The notes beneath the pieces are model-generated. The model had not been told where the DNA came from, made no database searches, and saw only the letters and a program-made list of their open reading frames with translations. 13,560 bases of DNA, taken from contig JBBSDV010000084.1 of the NCBI GenBank assembly GCA_038240335.1, positions 1 through 13,560 of the forward strand, in the 5' to 3' direction. Position 1 is the stretch's first letter. Each line of letters starts with the position of its first letter. A program made the position numbers and the translations under genes. Positions 12,518-13,560 of the stretch are shown one piece after another. The stretch is from JBBSDV01 sp038240335. GTDB lineage: Bacteria > Chloroflexota > Dehalococcoidia > DSTF01 > JACRBR01.

Positions 12518-12543
12518 TCTGTGGCCATCTGTGGATCGTCCCC
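12518..12543 (+). repeat. 26-base direct repeat of the copy B 3' end
   Basis: A 26-base stretch identical to 12422-12447, 96 bases apart, containing the units CTGTGGCCAT and CTGTGGATCG. It ends 21 bases before the first possible prfB start codon, so it lies in the prfB leader or promoter region. Confidence 0.75.
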
Positions 12544-12564
12544 TCGCCGCAGGCTTGCGTTACC

Positions 12565-13560
12565 ATGACCGAGACGCATCCGCAGCGAGAGGACGAACAC
12601 CAGGACATGCAGGAACTTCGCGACCGCCTCCAGGCGCTCCGTGAGCGCATCTCGCATGTCATGGTGCGTCTTTGACATCCCCAAACTAGAAGCCGAAGTC
12701 ATCGTCCTCGAAACGCAGTCCGCCGCGCCGGAGTTCTGGAACGACCAGCAGGCGGCGCAGACGGCGATGCGCCGCCTCGCCGCGATCCGCACGCGCATCG
12801 AAACGTGGCGCGGGCTCGAGCAGAAGGTAGCTGACCTCATCGAGCTCGTCGAGATGGCGGCCGCCGAGCCTGACGACGAGACGGCGAACGACATCGAGCG
12901 CGACACGACGGCGACCGAACAGCAACTCGACGACCTCGAGTTCGAGCTCACCTTCTCCGGGCCGTACGACGAACGCAACGCGATCATCGCCATCCATGCC
13001 GGCGCTGGCGGAACAGAGTCGCAGGACTGGGCCGAGATGCTCCTCCGCATGTACCTGCGCTGGGCCGAGCAGCGCGGCTTCCCGACCGACGTCATCGATC
13101 TCATGCCCGGCGAAGAAGCCGGCATCAAGAGCGCCACCGTCGAGATCACCGGCGAGCACGCATACGGCTACCTGAAGAGCGAGCGCGGCGTCCATCGCCT
13201 CGTTCGCCTGTCGCCTTTCGATTCCGAGAACCGCCGTCACACGTCGTTTGCGCTGATCGAGGTGCTGCCCGAAGCCGACGACGCTGCGGAGGTGACGATC
13301 AGTCCGGACGACCTCCGCGTCGACGTCTTTCGCGCCAGCGGCCACGGCGGCCAGAACGTCCAGAAGAACTCGACCGCCATCCGCATCACGCACTTGCCGA
13401 CGGGCATCGTCGTCACCTGCCAGAACGAGCGTTCGCAGGGCCGCAACCGCGAGTCGGCGATGCGCGTCCTCGAAGCGCGGCTGATCGAGCGCGAGTTGCT
13501 GCGGCATGCCGAGGAGCAGGCGAAGATTAAAGGCGAGCACGTCAGCGCCGGCTGGAGCAA
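12565..13560 (+). CDS. prfB: peptide chain release factor 2, programmed +1 frameshift, 3' end outside window
   Basis: RF2 recognises UGA and UAA stop codons and triggers peptide release. The first 36 codons from ATG 12565 (or 22 from ATG 12607, nearer the family's usual N-terminus) end at CTT TGA C (12670-12676), the classic RF2 autoregulatory frameshift site. Reading resumes in the +1 frame at GAC (12674) with DIPKLEAEV and APEFWNDQQ. The stop-recognition tripeptide SPF is in [17 protein letters not shown], and the catalytic GGQ is in [11 protein letters not shown]. About 295 codons of the main frame are visible and the gene runs off the right edge. The Shine-Dalgarno-like stimulator usually found three bases before the slip codon (AGGGGG) is weak here (ATGGTG). 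Low RF2 lets UGA stall and shift, raising RF2 synthesis. No clear ribosome-binding site decides between the two starts. Confidence 0.96.
12661..12676 (+). promoter_or_regulatory. prfB: prfB programmed +1 ribosomal frameshift site
   Basis: ATGGTG, three bases, then CTT-TGA-C. The peptidyl tRNA on CTT slips to TTT and the next codon read is GAC. The slip codon, in-frame UGA and following C match the conserved site; the upstream G-rich stimulator is reduced to GGTG. Confidence 0.93.

Larger units (their letters stand above)
12010..12564. other. gene-free spacer upstream of prfB
   Basis: No coding sequence is supported in this 555-base stretch. The first 300 bases show nothing recognisable. The remainder holds copy B of the dispersed element (12310-12444) and an extra partial copy of its 3' end (12518-12543). 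Base composition is less GC-rich than neighbouring genes. Confidence 0.65.

Noticed and set aside
12565..12675. A short stand-alone gene or broken prfB because of the in-frame TGA
   Set aside because: CTT-TGA-C followed by a +1 frame continuing RF2 is the well-known programmed frameshift, not a mutation.
12686..13540. A 284-codon minus-strand open frame opposite prfB
   Set aside because: Antisense to RF2 sequence including the SPF and GGQ motifs; no independent evidence.

Overview
This window is a high-GC bacterial chromosome segment. Coding style, the small membrane proteins, the HNH protein and the HD-GYP/sigma-factor proteins all look like Chloroflexota (perhaps a Dehalococcoidia- or Thermomicrobia-like lineage). 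That placement is inferred from general resemblance, not proven. No mobile element, CRISPR array, rRNA or tRNA is visible. Twelve intact or window-cut protein genes are well supported; one further partial gene and one gene remnant are less certain.

Left part (1-6170): a partial minus-strand frame at the very start diverges from an alpha/beta hydrolase (221-1057, +). The hydrolase converges on a tightly packed minus-strand operon. In transcription order this is a TetR regulator (6168-5530), a D-2-hydroxyacid dehydrogenase homologue (5480-4482), an FGGY carbohydrate kinase (4492-3014), a class II aldolase (3017-2340), a small DUF6379-like protein (2339-1956) and a SAM-dependent methyltransferase (1959-1105). 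Four of the five junctions after tetR are overlaps of 4-11 bases or direct abutment. Dehydrogenase + kinase + aldolase is the logic of a sugar or sugar-acid catabolic route: oxidise or reduce, phosphorylate, then cleave. The substrate cannot be read from sequence. The dehydrogenase has lost two of its three usual catalytic residues.

Middle part (6180-9001): a cyclic di-GMP-I (GEMM-I) riboswitch is followed by a strong intrinsic terminator, then a FliA/WhiG-type sigma factor, then a membrane-anchored HD-GYP phosphodiesterase. This reads as one signalling module. The riboswitch would sense c-di-GMP and set the level of an alternative sigma factor, and the next gene encodes an enzyme predicted to degrade the same messenger. 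It is the most interesting system in the window.

Right part (9002-13560): two tandem paralogous small membrane proteins of unknown function, then a decayed third copy. Next come a zinc-ribbon HNH endonuclease with a clear promoter and a G-quadruplex-prone tract just upstream, a DinB-family protein, and the start of prfB (release factor 2) with its classic in-frame UGA and programmed +1 frameshift. The spacers here are rich in short tandem repeats: seven-base units reading GTTNNNN on one strand, ten-base units CTGTGKNNNN, and two copies of a dispersed element of about 135-140 bases.
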